Shown piece after piece: positions 16,077-24,678 of a DNA stretch of 64,000 nucleotides (position 1 is its first letter; each line of letters starts with the position of its first letter). A program made the position numbers and the translations under genes. The notes under the pieces were generated by a model, which saw only the letters and a program-made list of their open reading frames with translations, ran no database searches and had not been told where the DNA came from. Source of the stretch: Achromobacter xylosoxidans (GTDB lineage: Bacteria > Pseudomonadota > Gammaproteobacteria > Burkholderiales > Burkholderiaceae_B); assembly GCF_014490035.1 (NCBI RefSeq), contig NZ_CP061008.1:1240001-1304000 (forward strand). Reading direction: 5' to 3'.

Positions 16077-18715
16077 GCGTTGCGGACGGCGGAATGGATG
16101 GTGTCCGAGAGAATAGCGGGAATGACGCCGCCCATGCGCAGCAGCCTGACTTCCAGCCGGGTCTCGACCGCCGCCGTGGCCTGCAGCGTCTCTTCGGCGC
16201 CACCGGCGCGCAGGATGCGGACCGCCACGGGCATGCGCGGCGTCAGCGCCGCGGCCGGGGCATCGATCTCGATCCGGTCGCCAGGCCGGATCCGCAGCGT
16301 TGCCGGCGTGAGGCCGGCGGGCAGGCGCAAGGGCAGGATGCCCATGCCGATCAGGTTGGAGCGATGGATGCGTTCGAAGCTGACCGCCAGCACGCAGCGG
16401 ATGCCCAGCAGGCGTTGCCCCTTGGCGGCCCAGTCGCGCGAGGAGCCGGTGCCATAGCGCTCGCCTGCCACCAGGACCACGGGCTGGCCGGCCCGGGCGT
16501 AGCGGCCGGCGGCCTCCCAGATCGGCTCCACCCGGCCGCTGGGCGCATGCAGCGTGTGGCCTACCGGCGCTTCGGGTATGAGCAGATTGACGAGGCTCTT
16601 GCTATAGAAGGCGGCGCGCAGCATCACCTGCCAGTTGCCGCGGCGCGATGCGAAGACGTTCAGGTCGTTGCGGTCGTCGCCGCGTTCGACCAGGAAGTCG
16701 GCGATCAGGCTGTCCGGCGGAATGGCGCTGGCGGGCGACAGGTGATCGGTGGTCACGTCGTCGCCCAGCACCAGCAGGGGATGCGCGGTGTAGCGGCCCA
16801 GCTGGCCGGCCGCTTCGGTGCTGGCGAAAGGCGGGCGGCGCAGCGCGGTGGAGGCGGGATCCCAGGGAAAGCGCGCCGAGTCCGGCGCTTGCAGCGCATG
16901 CCATGCCGGGTTGGCGCTGGCCATCCGGAAGGCCTGGCGGTAATCGGCGGGCTGCTGGCCGGCGGCAAGCGCGGCGTCTATCTCCGCGTCGTCAGGCCAG
17001 AGCTCGCGCAGATGGACGGCGCGGCCGTCGGGCGCGGCCTGCACGGGTTCGCAGCTCAGATCGCGTTCGGCGTCGCCCGCCAGCGCGTAGGCGATGACCA
17101 GCGCCGGCGACATGAGAAAGCCCAGATCCAGGTCTGGATGGATGCGGCCGGCGAAATTGCGGTTGCCGGACAGCACCGCCACGGGATGGACCGCGCCCGC
17201 CGCCATGGCCGCGCGCACGGACTCGGGCAGGGGGCCGGAATTGCCGATGCAGGTGGTGCAGCCGTAGCCCACGATGTCGAAGCCCACGGCGGACAGATCT
17301 TCCAATAGCCCGGCGCGCGCGAGATACGCCGCCGCCGCGGGCGAGCCGGGAGCCAACGAGGTCTTCACCCAGGCGGGCACGCGCAGGCCGGCCTGGCGCG
17401 CCTTGCGGGCCAGCAGGCCGGCCGCGGTAAGCAGCCGTGGATCCGAGGTGTTGGTGCAACTGGTGATGGCGGCGATCGCCACGGCGTAGCGGGGCAGGCC
17501 GTGCGCAGGGACCGCAGGGGCACCCGCCAACCCGGCCAGGATGGCCTTGGCGTGTCCGTAGGGATGCAGGTCCTGCGGCCGCCGCGGACCGGCCACATGC
17601 ACCTGCACGCGGTCCAGCGCGATGTCGATCACGCGCGTGTAACGCGGCTCGGCGGCGGGGTCGTAGGCGATGCCGGTGCGCTCGGCATAGGTCTGTACCT
17701 GCGCGATCAGCGTTTCGGGCCGGCCCGTCTGGCGCAGATAGGCCAGCGTCTGCCCGTCGATGGGGAAGTAGCCCGTGGTGGCGCCGTACTCGGGCGCCAT
17801 GTTGGCCACCACGCAGCGGCTGCCGGCCGGCAGCGTGGCCACGCCCGGTCCGAAGAATTCCACGAACTCTCCGGACACCTGGATCTCGCGCAGGCGCTGC
17901 GTCACGGTCAAGGCCAGGTCGGTCGCGCTGACTCCCGCGCCCAGCGCGCCGGTCAGGCGCACGCCGATCACGTCGGGAATGCGCAGCAGCGTGGGCATGC
18001 CGAACATCACTGTCTGCGCCTCCAGGCCGCCCACGCCCCAGCCCAGCACGCCGATGCCGTTGACCATGGGCGTGTGGCTGTCGGTGCCTATCATCATGTC
18101 CGGATGCAGGGCGATGCCGTCGGCGCTTTCCCGCTCGCAGACCACTGTCGCGAGTTGCTCCAGATTGATGGTGTGCATGATGCCGGTGCCCGGCGGATGG
18201 ATGCGCACATTGGACAGGGCCTTGGAGGCCCAGCGCAGGAAGCGGTAGCGCTCGGCGTTGCGGCGCAGCTCCAGGTCCAGGTTCAAGGCCGCGGCATCGG
18301 CGCGCGCATAGGACTGCACCGCCAGCGAATGATCCACCGACACGTCCACGGGCAATACGGGATTCAGCGCGGAAGGATCCACGCCGGCCTCGGCCAGCGC
18401 GTCGCGCATCGCGGCGATGTCGACCAGGGCCGGGGTGCTGGTGGTGTCGTGCATCAGCACGCGCCCGGGCTGGAAGGCGATCTCGGCTTCGCTGGTGCCG
18501 TGCTCCAGCCAGCGGAACAGGGCCGCGGCGGCCGCGTCGCGCTCCGCGTCCTGCATATTGCGCAGCGCGTTTTCCAGCAGCAGCCGCAGGACCACGGGCA
18601 GCCGGAAATATTGGGCGCCGTACGTGCCGGGCAGGTCCAGGCAGGTATGGCGGACGCCATTGAGGGTGAAGACGGCGTGGCGAGGCGTGACGGCATGGAT
18701 GTGCATGGCCGTCAT
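16073..18715 (-). CDS. acnA: AcnA-family aconitate hydratase, divergent paralogue
   Basis: Iron-sulfur hydro-lyase of the AcnA/IRP1 type, 880 residues. Cluster ligands are Cys420 (SCTNTS), Cys486 and Cys489 (GYGCTTCIGN); the active-site swivel region 'GSSRDWAAKG' is intact. N-terminal landmarks differ from housekeeping AcnA (MHDTTSTPALVD instead of MQDFTGVPAVVD; 'HPPGTGIMHTINLE' instead of 'PPGTGICHQVNLE'), suggesting a specialised paralogue. Start ATG 18715 or ATG 18706: both follow immediately on the AT-rich promoter and lack a Shine-Dalgarno, so translation may be nearly leaderless. The open frame upstream to 19039 is not coding. Followed by its own GntR regulator. Confidence 0.88.
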   Translation of the reverse strand: MTAMHIHAVTPRHAVFTLNGVRHTCLDLPGTYGAQYFRLPVVLRLLLENALRNMQDAERDAAAAALFRWLEHGTSEAEIAFQPGRVLMHDTTSTPALVDIAAMRDALAEAGVDPSALNPVLPVDVSVDHSLAVQSYARADAAALNLDLELRRNAERYRFLRWASKALSNVRIHPPGTGIMHTINLEQLATVVCERESADGIALHPDMMIGTDSHTPMVNGIGVLGWGVGGLEAQTVMFGMPTLLRIPDVIGVRLTGALGAGVSATDLALTVTQRLREIQVSGEFVEFFGPGVATLPAGSRCVVANMAPEYGATTGYFPIDGQTLAYLRQTGRPETLIAQVQTYAERTGIAYDPAAEPRYTRVIDIALDRVQVHVAGPRRPQDLHPYGHAKAILAGLAGAPAVPAHGLPRYAVAIAAITSCTNTSDPRLLTAAGLLARKARQAGLRVPAWVKTSLAPGSPAAAAYLARAGLLEDLSAVGFDIVGYGCTTCIGNSGPLPESVRAAMAAGAVHPVAVLSGNRNFAGRIHPDLDLGFLMSPALVIAYALAGDAERDLSCEPVQAAPDGRAVHLRELWPDDAEIDAALAAGQQPADYRQAFRMASANPAWHALQAPDSARFPWDPASTALRRPPFASTEAAGQLGRYTAHPLLVLGDDVTTDHLSPASAIPPDSLIADFLVERGDDRNDLNVFASRRGNWQVMLRAAFYSKSLVNLLIPEAPVGHTLHAPSGRVEPIWEAAGRYARAGQPVVLVAGERYGTGSSRDWAAKGQRLLGIRCVLAVSFERIHRSNLIGMGILPLRLPAGLTPATLRIRPGDRIEIDAPAAALTPRMPVAVRILRAGGAEETLQATAAVETRLEVRLLRMGGVIPAILSDTIHSAVRNA

Positions 18716-18716
18716 T

Positions 18717-18742
18717 TTGCATATTGCAATATAAAAATGCAA
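18717..18742. promoter_or_regulatory. Overlapping TGCAA palindromes at the aconitase promoter
   Basis: Three TTGCA/TGCAA units: TTGCA-TAT-TGCAA (18717-18729), a perfect ATATTGCAATAT (18721-18732) and a third TGCAA at 18738-18742. An AT-rich -10-like TATATT (minus strand, 18733-18728) lies inside, so a bound repressor would block the promoter. Probable operator of the co-transcribed GntR protein. Confidence 0.6.
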
Positions 18743-18810
18743 TTTAAGAAAATTGGGGGCAGATAGCCCGTAATTCGTCCCGAGGTAGCCCTGATACCGC
18801 GGCCACGGGC

Positions 18811-19407
18811 CTAGCGCATGACGGAGTCCAGCGCGCTCAGGGCCGGCGGAATCATGGCCAGCAGGCGGGCCTTGCCCACGCCGTCCCTGGCTTGCACCGA
18901 CAGGCCGTGCAGCACGACGGCGTAGTAGTCGCCCAAGGCCTGCACGTCGGTGCCGGGCTTGAGTTCGCCCGCCTTCAGCGCGGCTTCGAGCCGGTCGATG
19001 ATGGACTGCGTGCGCGCCTTGCGATGGGTGGTGAGCCACGCCATGACCGCTTCGTTTTCGGCGGCGTAATTGGTGGCGGCCGACACCACCATGCAGCCTT
19101 GCGGACGGCCGCGCCGGGTATAGGTGGCCACTGCGTCAGCCAGCAGCTTGGCGATGGCCTCGCGCACGCTTTCCGTGCCTTCCAACGCCTTTTCGGCGAA
19201 GGCGCCGTCGCCGGCTTCGTAACGCGCTACCGCTTCGCGGAACAGATCCTGCTTGGAGCCGAAAGCGGCATAGAGCCGTGCGGAAGCCAGTCCCGTCGCG
19301 GCCACCAGGTCCGCCATCGAAGTGCCTTCGTAACCCTGCTTCCAGAACGCAAGCATTGCCTGCTGAAGCGCCAGGTCGCGGTCGAATTCTCTGGGTCTGC
19401 CTGCCAT
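18811..19407 (-). CDS. TetR-family repressor
   Basis: 198-residue regulator. The N-terminal HTH is clear ('GYEGTSMADLVAATGLASARLYAAFGSK' region, residues ~25-52); the C-terminal helical domain resembles the group with 'RGCMVVSA'-type motif (here 'PQGCMVVSAATNYAAEN'). Start ATG 19407; the frame extends 40 codons further upstream without family similarity. Divergent from the isomerase operon with a 135-bp gap that holds a 16-bp palindrome (19509-19524), so it likely represses that operon and possibly itself. Effector unknown. Confidence 0.9.
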   Translation of the reverse strand: MAGRPREFDRDLALQQAMLAFWKQGYEGTSMADLVAATGLASARLYAAFGSKQDLFREAVARYEAGDGAFAEKALEGTESVREAIAKLLADAVATYTRRGRPQGCMVVSAATNYAAENEAVMAWLTTHRKARTQSIIDRLEAALKAGELKPGTDVQALGDYYAVVLHGLSVQARDGVGKARLLAMIPPALSALDSVMR

Positions 19408-19508
19408 GACGGTCTCGTTGAAATGAACTGAGGCGCAGTGTAACGCCGCATGTGCGCTGCCTGGCGTGCGTAGCCTGCGCTTGCGCCGATTCTTCGCATC
19501 GTCTATTC

Positions 19509-19524
19509 TTTGTCGTTCGACAAA
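19509..19524. promoter_or_regulatory. Palindromic TetR operator candidate
   Basis: TTTGTCG-TT-CGACAAA: perfect 7-bp arms around two bases, centred 26 bp before the isomerase ATG and in the divergent region with the TetR gene. Size and symmetry are typical of TetR-dimer sites. Confidence 0.7.
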
Positions 19525-19542
19525 CAATTAGGTTTAAGAATC

Positions 19543-20598
19543 ATGCAAACGATCAAAGGACCCAGCCTGCACCTGGCCCAGTTCAGCGACGCCGTCGCGC
19601 CCTTCAACAGCCTGCCCGCCATCGCGGAATGGGCTGCGGGCGTAGGCTTCAAGGCCTTGCAGATTCCCGCCTGGGACCAGCGCTTTTTCGACAGCGCGAC
19701 GGCGGCCGTCAGCCAGGACTATTGCGACGAGATCAAGGGAACGCTGGCCGCCCATGGCCTGGTGATCAGCGAACTGACCAGCCATATCTACGGCCAGTCG
19801 CTGGCGGTGCATCCGGCCTACGACGCCATGGTCGACAGCTTTGCGCCGCTTAAGGCGCGGGGCAATCCGCAAGCCAGGACGGCGTGGGCGCGGCAAGGCC
19901 TGCTGGATACGGCGCGCGCATCGCGCAGGCTGGGCCTGACCGATATGGGCACGTTCTCGGGTTCACTGGCCTGGCCCTATCTGTTCCCGTTTCCGCAGCG
20001 TCCGGAAGGCTTGATCGAAGCGGCGTTCGATGAACTCGCCAAGCGCTGGCTGCCGGTGCTGGACGAGTGCGAAGAGCAGGGCGTGAACCTGTGCTTCGAG
20101 ATTCATCCCAGCGAAGACCTGCACGATGGCATTTCTTTCGAGATGTTCCGCGAGCGCGTGGGCGGCCATGCGCGTTGCGCCATTCTGTTCGACCCCAGCC
20201 ACTTCGTGCTGCAACAGCTGAATTACCTGGAATACCTGGACATCTACAAGGACTACATCCGCATGTTCCATGTGAAGGACGCGGAGTTCAATCCGACCGG
20301 CCGGCAGGGCATCTATGGCGGATACCAGTCCTGGATCAACCGGGCCGGGCGCTTCCGCTCGCTGGGAGACGGGCAGGTGGACTTCAAGGCGATCTTCTCG
20401 AAGCTGGCGCATTACGACTACCAGGGCTGGGCCACGCTGGAATGGGAATGCTGCCTGAAGGACCAGGAGACCGGCGCGCGCGAGGGCGTGGAGTTCATCA
20501 ACCGCCACATCATTCCGGTTACCTCCAAGGTCTTTGACGACTTCGCTGGCGCGGCCATCGACAAGCAACAGATCAACGCCCTGCTGGGCATCGCATGA
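19543..20598 (+). CDS. Sugar phosphate isomerase/epimerase (TIM barrel)
   Basis: 351-residue xylose-isomerase-like TIM-barrel protein (AP endonuclease 2 superfamily). Metal-binding acidic/His positions are visible: 'CFEIHPSEDLHDG' (Glu and His), 'LFDPSHFV' (Asp, His), 'FHVKDAEF' (His, Asp) and 'ATLEWECC' (Glu). Enzymes of this group isomerise or epimerise keto sugars or inositol derivatives; the substrate here is unknown. Start ATG 19543 behind TTAGG; a TTG at 19510 would lie within the operator. First gene of the TetR-controlled cluster. Confidence 0.88.
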   Translation: MQTIKGPSLHLAQFSDAVAPFNSLPAIAEWAAGVGFKALQIPAWDQRFFDSATAAVSQDYCDEIKGTLAAHGLVISELTSHIYGQSLAVHPAYDAMVDSFAPLKARGNPQARTAWARQGLLDTARASRRLGLTDMGTFSGSLAWPYLFPFPQRPEGLIEAAFDELAKRWLPVLDECEEQGVNLCFEIHPSEDLHDGISFEMFRERVGGHARCAILFDPSHFVLQQLNYLEYLDIYKDYIRMFHVKDAEFNPTGRQGIYGGYQSWINRAGRFRSLGDGQVDFKAIFSKLAHYDYQGWATLEWECCLKDQETGAREGVEFINRHIIPVTSKVFDDFAGAAIDKQQINALLGIA

Positions 20599-20626
20599 AC
20601 GGCCCGCGCCGCATCGGAAATCATCC

Positions 20627-21499
20627 ATGACACACCAGAACTTTTCCTTCGACGCCTTTTCACACCAGTACGTCCATGTCGGCGGACACCGCATCCATTG
20701 CGCCACGGCGGGCTCCGGCACGCCCGTGCTGCTGATTCCGGGCTGGCCCCAGACCTGGTACACGTGGCGCCACGTCATGGCGGCGCTGGCGCAGGCCGGT
20801 TACCAGGCGATCGCGGTGGATCCGCCCGGCACCGGCGATTCCGACCGTCCGGCATCGGGCTATGACACCGGTGCCATCGCCGCCACGCTGCACCAGTTGA
20901 TGGCGCAGCTGGGCCACGCGCGCTACCAGGTGGTGGGCCACGATATCGGCATGTGGGTGGCCTACGCGCTGGCCAGCGATTTTCCGGCGGCGGTGAGCCG
21001 GCTGGCGCTGACGGAAGCCGTCATACCAGGCCTGGCGCCCGCGCCCACGATCTTCGCGCCGCCGCAGGAGAACATCTTCCTGTGGCATTTCATGTTCAAT
21101 CAGTTGCACGATCTGCCCGAGACGCTGATCGCGGGCAGGGAAAAGGCCTACCTGACCTTCATCTTCGACAAGTGGTCGCATCGCCGCGACCGGGTCGCGG
21201 CCGAGGTCTACATCGACGCCTATGCGGCGCCCGGCGGACTGCGCGGCGGATTCGCATACTACCGCGCCATTCCGGAGACCATCAGGCAGAACGCGCTGCG
21301 CGCCAAGCGCATGCTGGAAATGCCCACGCTGGCCATCGGCGCCGAGCATGCGACCCGCGACGCGCCGCTCGTCACCATGCGCGAGAATGCCCGGAATCTG
21401 CAGGGGGCGATCATTGCCGACTGCGGGCATTTCGTCACCGAGGAATGCCCCGAAGCCTTCCTGGAGCATCTGCTCCCGTTCCTGTCGCGGGAGGGCTGA
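20627..21499 (+). CDS. Alpha/beta hydrolase, epoxide hydrolase/haloalkane dehalogenase-like
   Basis: 290-residue alpha/beta hydrolase. The nucleophile elbow reads GHDIGMWVAYA, with Asp as nucleophile as in epoxide hydrolases and haloalkane dehalogenases; the oxyanion motif is 'PGWPQTWYTWR' (HGxP family, His replaced by Pro); the catalytic His lies in 'DCGHFVTEECPE' near the C-terminus. A cap domain occupies ~130-215. Start ATG 20627; upstream in-frame ATG 20534 lies inside the isomerase gene. 28 bp after the isomerase, so co-transcribed. Confidence 0.88.
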   Translation: MTHQNFSFDAFSHQYVHVGGHRIHCATAGSGTPVLLIPGWPQTWYTWRHVMAALAQAGYQAIAVDPPGTGDSDRPASGYDTGAIAATLHQLMAQLGHARYQVVGHDIGMWVAYALASDFPAAVSRLALTEAVIPGLAPAPTIFAPPQENIFLWHFMFNQLHDLPETLIAGREKAYLTFIFDKWSHRRDRVAAEVYIDAYAAPGGLRGGFAYYRAIPETIRQNALRAKRMLEMPTLAIGAEHATRDAPLVTMRENARNLQGAIIADCGHFVTEECPEAFLEHLLPFLSREG

Positions 21500-21501
21500 A
21501 G

Positions 21502-22437
21502 GTGGCGCTCGACCCTCGCATCAATGCCTATCTGAGCCGTCTGTCCGCGGTGTCGGGGCCCATGGTGCTCGAAGAGATCCGGGCAGAGACTGAAATCAGT
21601 CTGCGCAAGCTGCAGGGCCCGGACGAAGAAGTAGGGGCAACGGAGTTGCACCAGGCCGTTTGCGGGCAAGGCCAGCCGTTGCGGATCAGGTCCTATACGC
21701 CGGCCGGCAGGGAACACGAAACCGGTCTGCCTGCCCTGGTGTACGCGCATGGCGGCGGCTGGTTCCAGTGTTCGCTGGAACTCTATGACAATCCTTGCCG
21801 GGCGCTGGCCAACGCCACGCAATGCAAGGTGTTTTCGGTGGATTACCGCCTGGCGCCGGAGCACAAGTTCCCCGTGCCGGTCGAGGATTTCTACCGCGGC
21901 GTGCAATGGGTGTGCGACAACGCCGAAAGCCTGCGCATCGATGCCGCCCGCATCGCGGTGGGGGGCGACAGCGCGGGCGGAAACCTTGCGGCCACGGTGG
22001 CGCTGATGGCGCGGGACCGGGGCGGTCCGGCCATCGCCCATCAGTTGCTGCTGTACCCGGTGCTCGACTATTCGTTCTCGACCGAGTCGTACAGGACCTA
22101 TGGGCAGAACTTCTTCCTGACCGAGGAGGTCATGCGGTATTGCTGGTTCACCTATCTGCTCAACGAGAGCGACGGCGCCTCGCCCTACGCCTCGCCGGCG
22201 CGGGCGGAATCGCTGGCCGGCCTGCCGCCCGCGACGCTGCTGGCCTGCGAATACGACCCCGTGCGCGACGAGGCCGAGGCTTATGTGCGGCGCCTGCGCG
22301 AAGCCGGCGTTCCGGTCAGCGCCCACAGGCTGGAAGGCATGGTGCATGCCTGCATCCATATGCTGGGCCTGACCCCCGCGGCCCGGCGGCTATTCGACCT
22401 AGCCGGGCAGGCTTTGCGGTCGGCCTTCGGGGCCTGA
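21502..22437 (+). CDS. Alpha/beta hydrolase, hormone-sensitive-lipase-type esterase
   Basis: 311-residue esterase of family IV. HGGGW oxyanion motif near residue 83, nucleophile motif GDSAGG near 156, catalytic Asp in 'CEYDPVRDEAE' and His in 'MVHACIHM'. Likely cytoplasmic, acting on small acyl esters. Start GTG 21502, two bases after the previous stop, behind GGGAGG; the open frame continues upstream inside the preceding gene but without family sequence. Third gene of the TetR-linked cluster. Confidence 0.9.
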   Translation: MALDPRINAYLSRLSAVSGPMVLEEIRAETEISLRKLQGPDEEVGATELHQAVCGQGQPLRIRSYTPAGREHETGLPALVYAHGGGWFQCSLELYDNPCRALANATQCKVFSVDYRLAPEHKFPVPVEDFYRGVQWVCDNAESLRIDAARIAVGGDSAGGNLAATVALMARDRGGPAIAHQLLLYPVLDYSFSTESYRTYGQNFFLTEEVMRYCWFTYLLNESDGASPYASPARAESLAGLPPATLLACEYDPVRDEAEAYVRRLREAGVPVSAHRLEGMVHACIHMLGLTPAARRLFDLAGQALRSAFGA

Positions 22438-22443
22438 TGCCGC

Positions 22444-22474
22444 GCAAGCCTCCTGCGTTGTGCGGGAGGCTTGC
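22444..22474. terminator. Hairpin between esterase and HAD genes
   Basis: 13-bp stem GCAAGCCTCCTGC / GCGGGAGGCTTGC (one G-T pair) with a five-base loop. It directly follows the esterase stop. No U-run, so it may be a weak terminator or a 3'-end stabiliser marking the operon boundary. Confidence 0.45.
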
Positions 22475-22516
22475 AGTATGCTTACCGGCTTCCAGAACAT
22501 TCCCGACCTTGCTGCA

Positions 22517-23206
22517 ATGACTGATTTCCCCTTCGATGCCGTGCTGTTCGACTGCGACGGCGTCCTGGTCGATTCCGAACCCATCACCAGCCGCGTGCTG
22601 ACCGAAATGCTCAATGAACTGGGCTGGGGCATCACGCATGCGGAAACCATGCAGATCTTCACGGGCAAGGCCGTCAGGGATGAGCTGCCGCTGATCGAGT
22701 CGCGCACGGGCGCCACGATCACGCCGGACTGGTTCGATCAATTCCGCCAGCGCCGCAACGCCGCGCTGGATCGGGATCTGGTCGAGATCCCCGGCGCGCC
22801 GGACGCGGTGCGGGCGCTGCATGTGGCCTTGGGCGGCCGCATCGCCGTGGCTTCGGGCGCGGACCGGCGCAAGGTGGAGCTGCAGCTCGCCAAGGTCGGC
22901 ATTGCGGAGTGCTTTCGCGAGCGCGTCTTCAGCGGCCATGAAATGCCGCGCAGCAAGCCTTATCCGGACGTGTACCTGGCGGCCGCGCAGGCGCTGGGCG
23001 TGGACCCCCGGCGTTGCGCCATCGTGGAAGACACGGTGACCGGCGCCACGGCCGGGGTGGCCGCCGGCGCCACGGTGTTCGGCTATAGCCCGGACGCCAA
23101 CGGCCATAGCGGCGCAGAGGCCTTGCGCGGCGTGGGCGTGGCCCACGTGTTTACCGACATGGGCGCCCTGCCAGGGTTGTTGGCGGGGTGGCGCCAGGCC
23201 GCCTAG
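22517..23206 (+). CDS. HAD-superfamily phosphatase (beta-phosphoglucomutase/GPH-like)
   Basis: 229-residue HAD hydrolase. Motif I 'FDCDGVLVDSEP' near the N-terminus, motif II in 'IAVASGADRRK', motif III Lys in 'RSKPYPDVYL', motif IV 'CAIVEDTVTGATAG'. The helical cap is of subclass I. Such proteins dephosphorylate small sugar phosphates or phosphoglycolate; substrate not determined. Start ATG 22517 chosen because it gives the standard short N-terminus. Separated from the esterase by the hairpin at 22444-22474, so possibly a separate unit. Convergent with the SDR gene. Confidence 0.88.
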   Translation: MTDFPFDAVLFDCDGVLVDSEPITSRVLTEMLNELGWGITHAETMQIFTGKAVRDELPLIESRTGATITPDWFDQFRQRRNAALDRDLVEIPGAPDAVRALHVALGGRIAVASGADRRKVELQLAKVGIAECFRERVFSGHEMPRSKPYPDVYLAAAQALGVDPRRCAIVEDTVTGATAGVAAGATVFGYSPDANGHSGAEALRGVGVAHVFTDMGALPGLLAGWRQAA

Positions 23207-23229
23207 GGGGCTGGCGCGCCGAACGGTCT

Positions 23230-24003
23230 TTAACCCGCGTATTGCTCGCCGCCGTCCAGGTCTATCACCGTGCCGCTCAGGTAGCCCGCGCGCGGCGAAG
23301 CGCCGAACACGATCATGTCTGCGACTTCGCCGGGTTCCATCAGGCGTCCGAAAGGCAGGTCCGACAACGTTTCCTGCCAGCGGCTTTCGTCGCCCCAGCG
23401 CGCCTGGGCGCGCTGTTTGGCCAGCGTCAGCACGCGGTCGGTGCGGGTACGCGAGGGATTCACGCCGAAGACGCGCACGCCATGGCGCGGCGCATCCCCG
23501 CCCAGGGCGCGCGTGAAGCCGATCAGCGAGGCATTGGCCGCCGCGCCGCAGATGTAGTCGGCGCGCGGCGCCGCCCCGCCCATGCCGATGATGTTGGCGA
23601 TGACGCCGGCGCCGGCTTCGCGCATGCGCGGATAGTAGTGCCGGGCCAGATCGATGTAGCCGTAGACCTTCAGTTCCCACCCCGCGCGCCAGCGTTCGTC
23701 CTGCACCTGGTCCAGCGCCCCGCCGGGCACCGCGCCGGCATTGTTCACCAGGATGTCGATATCGCCCGCTTCCTGGCTCAGGCGTTGCACCGCGCCGGGT
23801 TGGGCGAGGTCTAGCGCAATGGTCCGGGGCTGCTTGCTGGTTTGTTCGCGTATGGCCTCGGCCGCCGCGCGCAGCGCCTCCCCGTCGCGCGACACCAATA
23901 TCGGATCGGCGCCCTCGCGGGCGAAGGCGAGCGCGCAGGCCAAGCCTATGCCCTTGGATGCGCCCGTGATGAGCACGCGTTTACCGTCCAGCTGCAAATC
24001 CAT
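23230..24003 (-). CDS. SDR-family protein lacking the catalytic lysine
   Basis: 257-residue Rossmann protein. NAD(P)-binding 'TGASKGIG' (13-20) and 'NNAG' (87-90) are intact. The active-site segment reads ADYICGAAANAS: Tyr150 is present, but the Lys expected at residue 154 (YxxxK) is Ala, and the catalytic Ser position falls in 'NIIGMGG'. I recall a subfamily with this YxxxG/SxxNA signature, so this may be a family trait rather than decay. Function cannot be assumed to be standard dehydrogenase chemistry. Divergent from the MgtC gene. Confidence 0.85.
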   Translation of the reverse strand: MDLQLDGKRVLITGASKGIGLACALAFAREGADPILVSRDGEALRAAAEAIREQTSKQPRTIALDLAQPGAVQRLSQEAGDIDILVNNAGAVPGGALDQVQDERWRAGWELKVYGYIDLARHYYPRMREAGAGVIANIIGMGGAAPRADYICGAAANASLIGFTRALGGDAPRHGVRVFGVNPSRTRTDRVLTLAKQRAQARWGDESRWQETLSDLPFGRLMEPGEVADMIVFGASPRAGYLSGTVIDLDGGEQYAG

Positions 24004-24143
24004 ATAACCCTCCGGTTGGTTTCGTGCGCAGTCGTGCGCGACGCCTCGAAGTTTGTACCCCAGTCGTACCCGCTAGTGCCAGCGGGGCTCGGCGCCTGCT
24101 ATGCTGGCCGGACCATTTCCCATCAAAAAAGGGGGGGACGGCG

Positions 24144-24662
24144 ATGACGGAAATCTGGCTGGAAATCTGGTCCACCGCGCGCAGCGAGTTCGCCGACATC
24201 CCCGATGTGGGCGAGGCGACCCGCATCGTGCTGCGCCTGAGCATGGCGATGCTGCTGGGCGGCCTGCTGGGCTACGAGCGCGAGCGCAGCGGCAAGGACG
24301 CGGGCTTGCGCACCCACATGCTGGTGGCGCTGGGCGCGGCGATCTTCGTGCTGGTGCCGCTGCAGGGCGGCATGGAAGTCGGCGACCTGAGCCGCGTGCT
24401 GCAGGGCGTGATCGCCGGCATTGGTTTCCTGGGCGCGGGCGCCATCATTAAACTGAGCGGCGAGCGCGAGATCCGCGGGTTGACCACCGCGGCCGGCATC
24501 TGGATGACGGCGGCCATCGGCGCCGCGGCGGGCATGGGGCGCGAGGCCACCGCCGTGGTCAGCACGCTGATGGCCCTTTTCGTGCTGGCGGTGCTGCGGC
24601 GGGTCGAGGCGCGCATCGCCGCCCGCAAGGAACGCGGCCTCATCTCTACCGACGCCAAGTAG
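24144..24662 (+). CDS. MgtC/SapB-family membrane protein
   Basis: 172-residue inner-membrane protein with an N-terminal MgtC domain: 'RLSMAMLLGGLLGYERERSGKDAGLRTHMLVALGAA' hallmarks (shown split: GLLGYERE, AGLRTH), 'GVIAGIGFLGAGAI' and 'IRGLTTAAGIWMTAAIG', four to five TM helices. It lacks the C-terminal ACT-like domain of Salmonella MgtC, as in short YhiD-type members. Start ATG 24144 behind GGGGGGGA. Members influence Mg2+ limitation survival and F1Fo ATPase activity; role here not known. Confidence 0.88.
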   Translation: MTEIWLEIWSTARSEFADIPDVGEATRIVLRLSMAMLLGGLLGYERERSGKDAGLRTHMLVALGAAIFVLVPLQGGMEVGDLSRVLQGVIAGIGFLGAGAIIKLSGEREIRGLTTAAGIWMTAAIGAAAGMGREATAVVSTLMALFVLAVLRRVEARIAARKERGLISTDAK

Positions 24663-24678
24663 ACCCGGCGCAGGCGTT

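Noticed and set aside
18716..19039. Upstream extension of the aconitase frame
   Set aside because: The added residues show no family similarity and overlap the TetR gene on the same strand in another frame; the enzyme starts at 18715 or 18706.
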